Shown piece by piece: positions 34,884 to 43,033 of a stretch of DNA of 64,000 bases. Position 1 is the first letter of the stretch; each line of letters begins with the position of its first letter. Below the pieces are notes generated by a model that worked only from the letters and a program-made list of their open reading frames with translations, was not told the DNA's origin and did no database searches. Made by a program: the position numbers and the translations under genes. Location: positions 62,001-126,000 of the forward strand of contig NZ_JABUNR010000007.1 of the NCBI RefSeq assembly GCF_013343715.1, written 5' to 3'. The stretch comes from Mesobacillus harenae (GTDB lineage Bacteria; Bacillota; Bacilli; Bacillales; Cytobacillaceae).

Positions 34884-35512
34884 CGGAGTTCAAATCTCCT
34901 TTCAAGGAAATTAGCAAGTAAAGATAATAAATAAATGATGATGAAATAGATAATACCGACAGTCAGCCATATTTTAAAAGCTTCAAAGGTTGCAGACGCC
35001 TGAATCTCACCTTGCTGCGTCAAATCTGCAATACCAATAATCGAGAGCAGCGAAGTATCTTTAAGGCTTATAATCGACTGGTTTGTAATCGTAGGAAGCA
35101 TGCGCCGAAATGCCTGCGGCAAAACGATGTATCTCATCGTTTGTTTACTCGACAGACCTAATGAGCGGGCCGCCTCTGCCTGCCCTTTGTCGATACTTTC
35201 GATACCTGCCCTGATAATTTCAGCGAAATAAGCTCCTGCATTAATCGCAACAGTGATTATCCCTGCGGTAAAATTATCAAAAGATACCCAGCTTAAAGAA
35301 TTCAAACCGAAATAAATAAAGAATAGTTGAACAATAAAAGGAGTTCCCCTTACGGCATCAATAAATGCCTTTGCAATCCAATTTAAAATTTTAAAAGGTG
35401 ACAGCCTCATCAAAGCTAAAATTAACCCAAGAATAAATCCTGCTATGATTGCGATTACAAATATGTAAAGCGTAGTCTTTAATCCTTCCAGTAAATATGG
35501 AAGTGCGTTCAT
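34880..35512 (-). CDS. glnP: Polar amino acid ABC transporter, permease
   Basis: A 210-residue inner-membrane permease with about five helices. The HisM/GlnP family signature is complete: [16 protein letters not shown] and, in the EAA loop, [33 protein letters not shown]. The ATG ([10 protein letters not shown]) is chosen behind GGAGA; a TTG four codons upstream is possible. It is translationally coupled to the ATPase. A hairpin separates it from the binding-protein gene, so it is probably expressed at lower level from the same operon. The single permease suggests a homodimeric channel. Confidence 0.9.
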   Translation of the reverse strand: MNALPYLLEGLKTTLYIFVIAIIAGFILGLILALMRLSPFKILNWIAKAFIDAVRGTPFIVQLFFIYFGLNSLSWVSFDNFTAGIITVAINAGAYFAEIIRAGIESIDKGQAEAARSLGLSSKQTMRYIVLPQAFRRMLPTITNQSIISLKDTSLLSIIGIADLTQQGEIQASATFEAFKIWLTVGIIYFIIIYLLSLLANFLERRFELR

Positions 35513-35550
35513 GATCGTCTCCAAATCTCCCCATCTCCTTTCACACAGGC

Positions 35551-35582
35551 AAAATCGCCCTGTTCTTAACAGGGCACGTTTT
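35551..35582 (-). terminator. Attenuator-like hairpin upstream of the permease gene
   Basis: GCCCTGTT / AACAGGGC with A/T flanks on both sides, between the binding-protein and permease genes. Confidence 0.6.
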
Positions 35583-35635
35583 GCTCAATATAAGTTATAG
35601 CTTTGCTGCAAAGGAAACTAATCCTTGTTATTTAC

Positions 35636-35673
35636 AATAAAGAAGGAGCGCCTGCGAGCGCTCTTTCTTTATT
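35636..35673 (-). terminator. Hairpin after the binding-protein gene
   Basis: AATAAAGAAGGAGCGC / GCGCTCTTTCTTTATT, sixteen pairs with one wobble, two bases past the stop codon. With the next hairpin it would lower read-through into the permease and ATPase genes. Confidence 0.75.
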
Positions 35674-35675
35674 GT

Positions 35676-36473
35676 TTACTCTTCTGAAAGGTACTTGTTA
35701 AGGATTTCATCATACTCACCAGAATCCCTTAATTCCTGTAAGCCGGTATTGATTTTTTCGAGAAGATCCTGATTTTCGCCTTTTAATACAGCGATTCCAT
35801 ACTGATCACCATTTAAACGGTCACCGACAGTTTTCAAACCTAAATCATTTTGTGAGATTGCATAAGCAATAACAGGATAGTCCTCTATCAACACATCCGC
35901 ATTCCCGTTGGTAACCTCCTGGAACATTGCCGGAGAGTCGTTGAATTGGACAACTTCCATTCCATACTCATCTCTGTGCTCATTAGCCCAAGTTGCTCCT
36001 GTTGTGCCTTTTTTTACAGCAACGGTCTTTCCAGCCAAATCCTCAGGAGAAGATATTTCTTCGTTCTCTTCCTGAACAACTAGCGTAAGGCCAGCATCAA
36101 AATAAGGATCTGAAAAATCAACAACCTTTTTTCTGTCTTCTGTAATACTCATACCAGCAATTGCCACATCTAGCTGCCCTGCTTGCATAGCTGGAATAAT
36201 TCCGCCGAAATCCATCGGGTTAAATTCAATTTCAAAATCCTGGTTTTCTGCAATTGCATTAATTAAATCGATATCTATACCTGTGTATTCTCCATTTTCT
36301 TCAAATTCAAACGGCGGATAAGTCGTGTCAATCCCAACCCTGTAAGCTGTGGTCTCTTCACTGCCGTTTTCACCGCCAGTGTCGCTGTCACTGCCGCTTG
36401 ATTCCTCGGATCCACACGCCGCTAGAACAAATACAAAAATTAATAATAAGCTAAACAAACCAAATTTCTTCAT
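35676..36473 (-). CDS. glnH: Amino acid ABC transporter substrate-binding lipoprotein
   Basis: A 265-residue lipoprotein. Its signal peptide ends in the lipobox LAAC (cysteine near residue 20). A Ser/Glu/Gly linker follows, then a family 3 solute-binding domain: VGIDTTYPPFEFEENGEYTGIDIDLINAIA, the signature DVAIAGMSITEDRKKVVDFSDPY, and the second lobe GKTVAVKKGTTG. It binds a polar amino acid outside the membrane and delivers it to the permease encoded downstream. Ligand identity (glutamine, arginine or cystine) is not resolved. No TnrA box was seen upstream. Symbol provisional. Confidence 0.92.
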   Translation of the reverse strand: MKKFGLFSLLLIFVFVLAACGSEESSGSDSDTGGENGSEETTAYRVGIDTTYPPFEFEENGEYTGIDIDLINAIAENQDFEIEFNPMDFGGIIPAMQAGQLDVAIAGMSITEDRKKVVDFSDPYFDAGLTLVVQEENEEISSPEDLAGKTVAVKKGTTGATWANEHRDEYGMEVVQFNDSPAMFQEVTNGNADVLIEDYPVIAYAISQNDLGLKTVGDRLNGDQYGIAVLKGENQDLLEKINTGLQELRDSGEYDEILNKYLSEE

Positions 36474-36769
36474 AAAATCCCCCTGTTTTCATTATTTAAA
36501 GTCCTGGCTGGAAATAGTGTTGTTTTCTCAAAATGATTAAATCAATAAAGAGAATTATGTAATTAGGACTTTTGGTATATGTAAAATACCTACCCTTATG
36601 AAGAGCTTTTAAACCTTTAAGATCATTTTTTATATTTTCTTTTGTTTCACTGAGTAGCAATTAAACTATAAACTACCTTTTCCTGTTTATAATGTTTAAA
36701 AATTTTCATAGATGGAACAGTATATGGGAAACTCTTTTTACGACCAAGCCTAGTTATAGGAGGATAATT

Positions 36770-37123
36770 ATGTATCTCGAGCGCTTTATCAACCAAAAGA
36801 TCCAGATTAAGCTTAAAAATTTCCCCGAGACGTTAAAGGGACCCGTTACTGGAATATTCGAACCAGATCAATGGTATCTCGTAAAATTAATAAAAACAGA
36901 AAATATGGGAATTTGGGTAGAAAACCCCTGTTACAAAAGAACAAAGGTTCAGGAGGATGATGGAACAGCAATACCTGAGGACAAACAAACAGAAGAAAAC
37001 TGTGTAACCAATTTGCTGTTGCGCTGGGATTATATCAGTTCCGTTATCACCTTTCCGAATGATGAAACAGGCGGAATTGATAAAAAAGCGAAGTTAATAG
37101 GATTCCAGCCTAATAATAACTAA
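36770..37123 (+). CDS. Conserved-looking hypothetical protein
   Basis: A 117-residue soluble protein beginning MYLERFINQKIQIKLKNFPE, with alternating hydrophobic strands (GPVTGIFEPDQWYLVKLIK, MGIWVENPCYKRTKV) and a short acidic insert (VQEDDGTAIPEDKQTEEN). The early strand pattern resembles small-barrel (SH3/LSm-like) proteins, but I cannot assign a family. The start is fixed by AGGAGG five bases upstream; an open 26-residue extension is rejected. A terminator follows, so it stands alone between the ABC importer and the RpiR operon. Confidence 0.6.
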   Translation: MYLERFINQKIQIKLKNFPETLKGPVTGIFEPDQWYLVKLIKTENMGIWVENPCYKRTKVQEDDGTAIPEDKQTEENCVTNLLLRWDYISSVITFPNDETGGIDKKAKLIGFQPNNN

Positions 37124-37425
37124 AAATACTATAAAGACTACACAGCCCGGAGCGTATAAATCCGGGTCTTTTTTACGTTACAAAAACAAAATTTAAATTT
37201 TTAATTTTCATCTCCAAAAATTCCAGCATGCAAAAAATTACATACCTATAAAAAGCGAAATAGTCTGCAAATGGAAAGTTACCAATCTCACAATGGTTTA
37301 ACACCGGTATATTGGAACCAGAACTAGGTTTGCTTTGCATAATAATTCACTTTTTCTTGCACCGAAGGATTTCATGCATTATTATTATAGAAAAGAAGTT
37401 TCAACTTCTTCCCGTGGAGGAATCT
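37124..37425 (+). other. Leader region of the rpiR operon
   Basis: Contains the terminator of the preceding gene (CCCGGA / TCCGGG at 37146-37166, then T6) and an A/T-rich stretch, followed by the promoter and palindrome described separately. No other gene seen. Confidence 0.5.
37357..37410 (+). promoter_or_regulatory. Sigma-A promoter and overlapping palindromic operator of the RpiR/NSAR operon
   Basis: TTGCAC (37357-37362) and TATTAT (37380-37385) are exactly 17 bases apart, a good sigma-A promoter. A perfect palindrome AAGAAGTT-TC-AACTTCTT (37393-37410) sits at the expected start site, a classic place for a repressor. The RpiR regulator is the first gene 16 bp downstream, so autoregulation is likely. 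Confidence 0.6.
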
Positions 37426-38304
37426 ATGAAGAGAGAAAGAGAAAGCATCAGATTGATAATTAAAGAGAAGTTCTCTTCCTTATCACCAGGACAAAAGAAA
37501 ATTGCTGAATTTCTCGTAACTCATACTGAGGAAGCCGCTCTGAAAACTGCTTTTCAGCTAGGAAAAAGAGTTGGTGTAAGTGAAACTACAGTCATACGCT
37601 TGTCATACGCACTTGGGTTTAAAGGATTTTCTGAAATGCAGGAGGCAGTTCGCGAGGAATGGCTTGATCATCAGCACAATAAGCCTTATGGAACTTATGA
37701 CGCTAAGCCTGCAGACACAAATAAAAAATATTCTCAGAAAACTAACCCATATTTAACAGTGATTGAGAAAGAACAGCTTGTGTTACAGGAACTTTTTAAC
37801 CAGCTTGATTTTGCGGAAATCGAAAAGGCAGCCTCTCAATTAATGAGAGCCGACAAGGTTTACATTGCCGGTTTTGGAGCTTCATACGCGGCAGCCCACT
37901 GGCTTTACTACAGCCTTAGCCAGCTAAGAGCAAATGTCATTTTAGCTCATCCTTCCAGTTTTCTAGTTGAAGAGCTCTGCGATTTAACGGATCATTCAGT
38001 GGCCGTGATTTTCTCTTATCCGCGCTATACTCATGAATCTATTAAACTCGCTGAGCTGTTAAAACGGCAAGAGGTAAAGCTCATCGCCATAACTAACCGC
38101 CACTTATCCCCAATTGGCAGATCAGCCGACCTTACTTTGACAACTGAGGGAAGTATTGATTCAGATTATCATTCGATTGCATCGGTGATTTGTTTATTGG
38201 AACTAATTATTGTGGGAATTACTAAACAGAATCACGAGCAAATCTGCAATCGCCAGGAAACGCTTGAGAGTCTTTATACCGAGACCAAAAGATTTTTAGA
38301 ATAA
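37426..38304 (+). CDS. MurR/RpiR family transcriptional regulator
   Basis: A 292-residue regulator. The N-terminal HTH_6 domain (residues about 5-80) shows FSSLSPGQKKIAEFLVTH and VGVSETTVIRLSYALGFKGFSEMQ. The C-terminal SIS sugar-isomerase domain (about 120-260) has ADKVYIAGFGASYAAAHW and HSVAVIFSYPRYTHESIKLAELLKRQ. Most RpiR proteins sense sugar phosphates, but members also control amino acid and dicarboxylate genes. The start follows GTGGAGG; an upstream open extension of 38 residues overlaps the promoter and is rejected. It heads an operon of five genes encoding D-amino acid conversion enzymes. Confidence 0.9.
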   Translation: MKRERESIRLIIKEKFSSLSPGQKKIAEFLVTHTEEAALKTAFQLGKRVGVSETTVIRLSYALGFKGFSEMQEAVREEWLDHQHNKPYGTYDAKPADTNKKYSQKTNPYLTVIEKEQLVLQELFNQLDFAEIEKAASQLMRADKVYIAGFGASYAAAHWLYYSLSQLRANVILAHPSSFLVEELCDLTDHSVAVIFSYPRYTHESIKLAELLKRQEVKLIAITNRHLSPIGRSADLTLTTEGSIDSDYHSIASVICLLELIIVGITKQNHEQICNRQETLESLYTETKRFLE

Positions 38305-38337
38305 GAATGAACAAAATAACTTACGAGGTGATACCAT

Positions 38338-39723
38338 TTGAACGGAATGTCTAATGATCTGAACGTCCAGAAAGAAGAGATGCAATCTAAAAACCTGGGC
38401 TCTTACTTAAAATTTATTATTCCTTCTTTAATTGGGATTCTACTATTTATGGTTCCTGTCTTAACCGAAGATGGGATTACGATCCCAATTGCCTTTTTAT
38501 CAGGCCTGCTTAATGAAACTTTTGCCGAAGCTATCCCGGCTCTTGCAGTTTCAATAATGGTTATTTCGCTGGCTGGAACTCTTTTAGCTACAGCCGTTAA
38601 ACCTGCGTTTATCGAGAAAAGCCCCTTTTTGTCAAACCTGTTTAATGTCAGTCCAGGCTGGCTGATCGTTAGGGCATTTGGAACTTTATTTGCTATTATC
38701 ACCCTTTATCAAGTCGGACCGGAAATGGTCTTTTCAGAGTTTACTGGCGGATTATTGATTTATGATCTAATTCCAATTCTTCTTACAACTTTTTTGCTTG
38801 CCGGTTTCTTTCTTCCGTTTCTTTTAAATTTTGGCTTGCTTGAGCTATTTGGAGCATTATTAACTAAAGTTATGCGCCCCCTTTTCACATTGCCAGGACG
38901 CTCATCGATGGACTGTCTAGCTTCATGGATGGGTGATGGTACAATCGGTGTGCTATTAACAACAAAGCAGTATGAGGAAGGCTACTATACCAAACGGGAA
39001 GCCGCTGTTATTGCTACAACATTCTCGGTCGTTTCGATTACGTTTACAATTGTCGTCATGACTTATTTGAACCTTGAACAATTTTTCGGTCCGTTCTACC
39101 TAACTATTATCGTTGCAGGACTTGCTGCAGCTTTAATTATGCCTCGAATTCCGCCGCTATCCAGAAAGGCGGATTCCGCTTACGAAAACACTGAGCACAA
39201 ACCTGAAGAGGCTATCCCTGCTGGAACTTCCACTTTTAAATGGGGAGTAAATAATGCCGTACAAAAAGCCGAACAAAATGACAATCCTCTTCAATTTTTT
39301 AAAGACGGGTTAAAAAACGTCATGGAAATGTGGCTCGCGGTAATTCCAGTTGTTATGGCGATCGGTACCGTTGCTCTCGTGGTAGCAGAAAACACGCCAT
39401 TATTCGAATATTTAGGTATGCCTTTTATCCCAATCCTTAACTTAATGCAGGTTCCTGAAGCAACAGCAGCTTCACAAACTATGCTCGTTGGGTTTGCTGA
39501 CATGTTTTTGCCAGCTGTAATCGGCAGCGGAATTGAAAGCGAAATGACACGATTTATTATTGGTGCTGTCTCTGTAACTCAGCTAGTTTATATGTCTGAA
39601 ATGGGCGGACTGCTGCTGGGCTCAAAGCTTCCTCTTAAAATAATTGATTTAGTGTTTATCTTTTTATTACGCACAATCATTACACTGCCAATTGTCGTCG
39701 CACTTGCCCATATCTTTTTTTAA
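38338..39723 (+). CDS. YjiH family multi-pass membrane protein (Gate/nucleoside-recognition domain)
   Basis: A 461-residue membrane protein with about ten helices and two Gate (nucleoside recognition) domains. Landmarks are LLIYDLIPILLTTFLLAGFF, PLFTLPGRSSMDCLASWMGDGTIGVLLTTKQYEEGYYTKREAA and ASQTMLVGFADMFLPAVIGSG. These features define the YjiH family, which is of unproven function but behaves like a transporter. The start is a TTG, supported by GAGGTGAT seven bases upstream. It lies 33 bp after the regulator and 17 bp before the M20 gene. Its place in a D-amino acid operon suggests it imports the substrate or an N-acylated form. Confidence 0.85.
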   Translation: MNGMSNDLNVQKEEMQSKNLGSYLKFIIPSLIGILLFMVPVLTEDGITIPIAFLSGLLNETFAEAIPALAVSIMVISLAGTLLATAVKPAFIEKSPFLSNLFNVSPGWLIVRAFGTLFAIITLYQVGPEMVFSEFTGGLLIYDLIPILLTTFLLAGFFLPFLLNFGLLELFGALLTKVMRPLFTLPGRSSMDCLASWMGDGTIGVLLTTKQYEEGYYTKREAAVIATTFSVVSITFTIVVMTYLNLEQFFGPFYLTIIVAGLAAALIMPRIPPLSRKADSAYENTEHKPEEAIPAGTSTFKWGVNNAVQKAEQNDNPLQFFKDGLKNVMEMWLAVIPVVMAIGTVALVVAENTPLFEYLGMPFIPILNLMQVPEATAASQTMLVGFADMFLPAVIGSGIESEMTRFIIGAVSVTQLVYMSEMGGLLLGSKLPLKIIDLVFIFLLRTIITLPIVVALAHIFF

Positions 39724-39740
39724 CGGAGGGTGCCTAGCTT

Positions 39741-40877
39741 ATGAGAAAGCCTAACCATTTTATCGATCAGGAACGGGACCAAATTGTCCATACCTGCAAA
39801 ACTTTGCACAAGCTTGCAGAACCTAGCTGGCAAGAGGTAAAAACATCATCTTATATAAAATCAAAGCTAGAAAGTGCTGGCTTCACGGTTAAAACCTTTG
39901 AGGGTCATTACGGACTCATTGCTGATTTGAAGGGAAAGTCATCTGATGTAATTGCATTGCGTGCTGACATGGATGCATTAGTTCAGGAAGTAGATGGGGT
40001 TGTACAGGCTAATCACTCTTGCGGGCACGATGCCCATAGTACAATGGTGCTGTATACCGCCTTAGCTCTTGCACAATCAGGTTATCTCTTTAACAGTACA
40101 CTTCGGTTCATTTTTCAGCCTGCAGAAGAAATGGCGGGCGGTGCGCTTCAAATGATGGAGGACGGCGCTCTAAATTCCGTAAAGTTTCTTGCTGGAATCC
40201 ACCTTCGTCCAACTGTGGAGCTGCCGTATGGCAAAGCAGCTCCAGTCATTATTCATAGCTCAACCGCAACGATAAATGGAACGATAAAAGGAACGCAAGC
40301 ACATGCAGCGCGGCCTCATGATGGGAATAATCCGATTGAAGCAGCAGCTGCTTTAATTACTGAATTAAAATCTATCCGGCTGAAAACTGATGCCCCCTTT
40401 TCCATTAAAATAACGAAGCTTCACGCAGGTGAAGCTTCGAATGCAATACCGGAGACAGCCCGCTTCACTTTAGACTTAAGAGCAGACCATAACCTGGCTA
40501 TGGAAGAACTGATAGAACAAAGTAAAGCTGTTATTAACCATACCGCAAAGTTGACCAGCACCAAGATTAGCTTCAAAGTCGAAGAATTCCTTCCAGCTGC
40601 TTCTCTTAACAAACAAGCTGTCAGCTTGGCTGAAACTGCTATCACTGAAATCCTGGGCCAGGAAAACTGTATTCCTGTCTGTAAGTCCCCCGGTGCAGAG
40701 GACTTTCATTTTTATACTTTCAAAAACCCAAATATAACAGCTACGATGATTGGCCTAGGCTGTGGATTATCCCCTGGCCTTCATCATCCCAAAATGAATT
40801 TTAATCACGAAGCGTTAATCTTCGGAACTCAAATTCTAACTGAACTCCTGCTTAATGCTGACGGCAAATCGGACTGA
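39741..40877 (+). CDS. M20 family amidohydrolase, probable N-succinyl-L-amino acid desuccinylase
   Basis: A 378-residue M20D-type metallohydrolase. Metal-binding motifs are visible: RADMDAL near residue 75, SCGHDAHSTMV near residue 94 and the catalytic pair in FQPAEEMAGGA near residue 130. The lid domain contains GTQAHAARPHDGNNPIEAA, and the C-terminal ligand is HHPKMNFNHEAL. Such enzymes cleave N-acyl groups from amino acids. In the known N-succinylamino acid racemase pathway an M20 enzyme removes succinate from the N-succinyl-L-amino acid, and this gene sits in the matching operon. Acetyl or other acyl groups cannot be excluded. The ATG follows GGAGGG. Confidence 0.85.
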   Translation: MRKPNHFIDQERDQIVHTCKTLHKLAEPSWQEVKTSSYIKSKLESAGFTVKTFEGHYGLIADLKGKSSDVIALRADMDALVQEVDGVVQANHSCGHDAHSTMVLYTALALAQSGYLFNSTLRFIFQPAEEMAGGALQMMEDGALNSVKFLAGIHLRPTVELPYGKAAPVIIHSSTATINGTIKGTQAHAARPHDGNNPIEAAAALITELKSIRLKTDAPFSIKITKLHAGEASNAIPETARFTLDLRADHNLAMEELIEQSKAVINHTAKLTSTKISFKVEEFLPAASLNKQAVSLAETAITEILGQENCIPVCKSPGAEDFHFYTFKNPNITATMIGLGCGLSPGLHHPKMNFNHEALIFGTQILTELLLNADGKSD

Positions 40878-40901
40878 TCCTGCACGACGAGGAGAATTAG
40901 C

Positions 40902-41714
40902 TTGAAACCAGAACTTTTCTCATCTATAAAAATTCGAACAATCGAAAATACAGAGGAATTAACCTTAGTTAGAAACCTAGAAGCCCTCATCTGGAAAGAT
41001 GATGACCCAGTACCCGTACATCATATGGCGGCCGCTGTAAAAAATGGCGGCCTTGTAATAGGGGCATTTTCAAATGAAAATTTAATTGGCTTTCAGTACA
41101 GTTTTGCAGGCTTTAACGGAAATGAGGTTCATCTTCATTCCCATAATCTTGGCATTCATCCTGATTACCGCAAGTTCGGATTAGGTGAACGACTGAAGCG
41201 ATACCAAAAAGAGGCTGCTCTTCAAAAAGGGTACAGTGTGATTAAATGGACGTATGACCCTCTGGAAACGGTAAACGGCTATTTGAATTTACATAAGCTT
41301 CAGGCTGTTTCTTCCAGCTATATTGAAAATGCATACGGTGATCTTAAAGATGGGCTGAATAAGGGAATCTCTTCAGATCGCTTCTTGGTTGAGTGGAAGA
41401 TAGCGAAAGATACAGGTAGGTCTTCAGCTCAAAGGAATCTTCCACACGCAATAGAATTAGAAAAAACAAATGGACTTCCCTCTCCGCTTAGGGTTGATCT
41501 TAGCCAAACAGCAAACGAGCTATTCGTCCCTGTTCCAGCTTTTTTCCAAGAACTTAAGATGAAAAATATCGAGCTTGCAATAAAGTGGCGAACAGCTACC
41601 CGCAAAGTTTTTCTTCATTATTTTAACCATGGCTGGGAAGCTACAGATCTGATTCGGAATGAATCGGACCCTAGTATATGCTTTTATGCGCTATCGTCCA
41701 CGAAGAAAATTTAA
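40902..41714 (+). CDS. GNAT family N-acyltransferase, probable D-amino acid N-succinyltransferase
   Basis: A 270-residue protein with an N-terminal GNAT fold (about 10-165). The acetyl-CoA motif A region is LGIHPDYRKFGLGERLKRYQKEAAL, followed by VIKWTYDPLETVNGYLNLHKL, a stretch typical of the larger GNAT enzymes encoded next to NSAR genes. In Geobacillus a GNAT of this kind succinylates D-amino acids before racemisation. The start is a TTG behind GGAG. The spacing of 24 bp to the M20 gene and 18 bp to the racemase gene supports one transcript. Acyl donor preference is inferred from context only. Confidence 0.82.
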   Translation: MKPELFSSIKIRTIENTEELTLVRNLEALIWKDDDPVPVHHMAAAVKNGGLVIGAFSNENLIGFQYSFAGFNGNEVHLHSHNLGIHPDYRKFGLGERLKRYQKEAALQKGYSVIKWTYDPLETVNGYLNLHKLQAVSSSYIENAYGDLKDGLNKGISSDRFLVEWKIAKDTGRSSAQRNLPHAIELEKTNGLPSPLRVDLSQTANELFVPVPAFFQELKMKNIELAIKWRTATRKVFLHYFNHGWEATDLIRNESDPSICFYALSSTKKI

Positions 41715-41732
41715 TCAATAAGGGGAGTATCT

Positions 41733-42839
41733 ATGGAGATCAAAGAGATTAAGCTGAGACACGTAAAAATGCAGCTGTTACATCCATTTACGACCAGTGT
41801 AGGAACTGAGTATGATAAGGACTTTATTTTAGTAGAAATGAAATCGAAAAGCGGCATATCTGGGTGGTCTGAATCCGTTTCCTCGCTCTCACCCCTTTAT
41901 CATGAGGAAACCGTAAAGACAAACTGGCATATGATGAACGACTTTTTGATTCCTCTTTTACTTCAGAACCCAGTTCATCATCCTGATGAATTATCAGATC
42001 GCTTTCTTCCAGTCAGAGGCAATTATATGGCAAAAGCAGCTCTTGAAGGTGCTGCGTGGGATCTTTACGCTAAAGAAAACAACATGTCGCTTGGCCGTGC
42101 ACTTGGCGGTACTAAAGACAGAATTGAAGTTGGGATAAGTTTAGGGATAACAGACTCAGAACACGCTCTATTAAAGCAGGTAGAAGAGTATGTAAAACAA
42201 GGATATAAGCGGATCAAGGTCAAGATTAAGCCCGGCTGGGACCACGACATCTTAAGGGCAATCCGCAATGAATTTCCTAAACTGCCTATGATGGCAGACG
42301 CAAACTGTGCCTATACATTGGATGATATAGACCGTTTAGCGGCCTTGGATGAATTTAACTTAACAATGATTGAACAGCCACTATCCCATGATGATATTAT
42401 TGACCATGCAAAACTGCAGCCTTTGCTAAATACGCCAATTTGTCTCGATGAAAGTATTCACTCTGTTGAAGATGCCCGAAAGGCTATCGAACTTGGAAGC
42501 TGTAAAATTATTAATATTAAAATCGGGCGGGTCGGCGGCTTAACTGAATCTAAAAAGATACATGATTATTGCCAGAGCCAAGGGGTTCCAGTTTGGTGTG
42601 GAGGCATGCTTGAAGCAGGAGTAGGGCGGGCCCATAATGTTGCTATTACCACCCTGCCAAACTTCACTCTTCCAGGTGATACTGCAGCCTCATCCCGGTA
42701 TTGGGCCAAAGATATTATTGATCCTGAAGTTGAGGTGAAGGATGGATACATATATGTTCCCGACAGGCCTGGAATCGGTTACGAACCTAATCAGACTAGG
42801 ATCGATTCCCTTACTTTATATAGTAAATCATTCAGCTAA
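41733..42839 (+). CDS. Enolase-superfamily N-succinylamino acid racemase / o-succinylbenzoate synthase type
   Basis: A 368-residue MenC-like enolase-superfamily enzyme. The catalytic lysines are in [11 protein letters not shown] (K164) and NIKIGRVGG (K263). The metal ligands are D189 (MADAN), E214 (MIEQP) and D239 (CLDES). These positions coincide with those described for the Amycolatopsis NSAR/OSBS enzyme. The capping loop near residue 20 reads [13 protein letters not shown]. No menaquinone genes are nearby, but GNAT and M20 genes are, so the racemase role is preferred over menaquinone synthesis. It is the last gene of the operon, followed by a decayed repeat and a strong terminator. Confidence 0.88.
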   Translation: MEIKEIKLRHVKMQLLHPFTTSVGTEYDKDFILVEMKSKSGISGWSESVSSLSPLYHEETVKTNWHMMNDFLIPLLLQNPVHHPDELSDRFLPVRGNYMAKAALEGAAWDLYAKENNMSLGRALGGTKDRIEVGISLGITDSEHALLKQVEEYVKQGYKRIKVKIKPGWDHDILRAIRNEFPKLPMMADANCAYTLDDIDRLAALDEFNLTMIEQPLSHDDIIDHAKLQPLLNTPICLDESIHSVEDARKAIELGSCKIINIKIGRVGGLTESKKIHDYCQSQGVPVWCGGMLEAGVGRAHNVAITTLPNFTLPGDTAASSRYWAKDIIDPEVEVKDGYIYVPDRPGIGYEPNQTRIDSLTLYSKSFS

Positions 42840-42869
42840 CTATCCATATTCCAACGCGCAAGCCTCTTA

Positions 42870-42965
42870 ATTAGCCCACACAAGCTTAGGGGAGGGTCGT
42901 TATTTACTTCATTAGCTTGACCGAAGCGATCTCAACGGGCTAGGTTCTAGAAGCTAGATACTAAT
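42870..42965. repeat. Dispersed repeat family A, decayed copy
   Basis: TTCATTAGCTTGACCGAAGC...GCTAGGTTCTAGAAGCTAGA recalls the end of the copies at 3087-3210 (GACCGAAGCGACTCGAGATG...GCGCAGCTAGACAAA). Confidence 0.4.
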
Positions 42966-42992
42966 CAATGTCTATTTATTTATACTTATCTT

Positions 42993-43030
42993 AAAAAGGG
43001 CAGACAGCATATGTGCTGTCTGCCCTTTTT
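42993..43030. terminator. Bidirectional terminator between NSAR operon and tct operon
   Basis: Perfect 17-bp stem starting AAAAAGGGCAGACAGCA with a four-base loop and T-run on both strands. Confidence 0.93.
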
Positions 43031-43033
43031 ATA

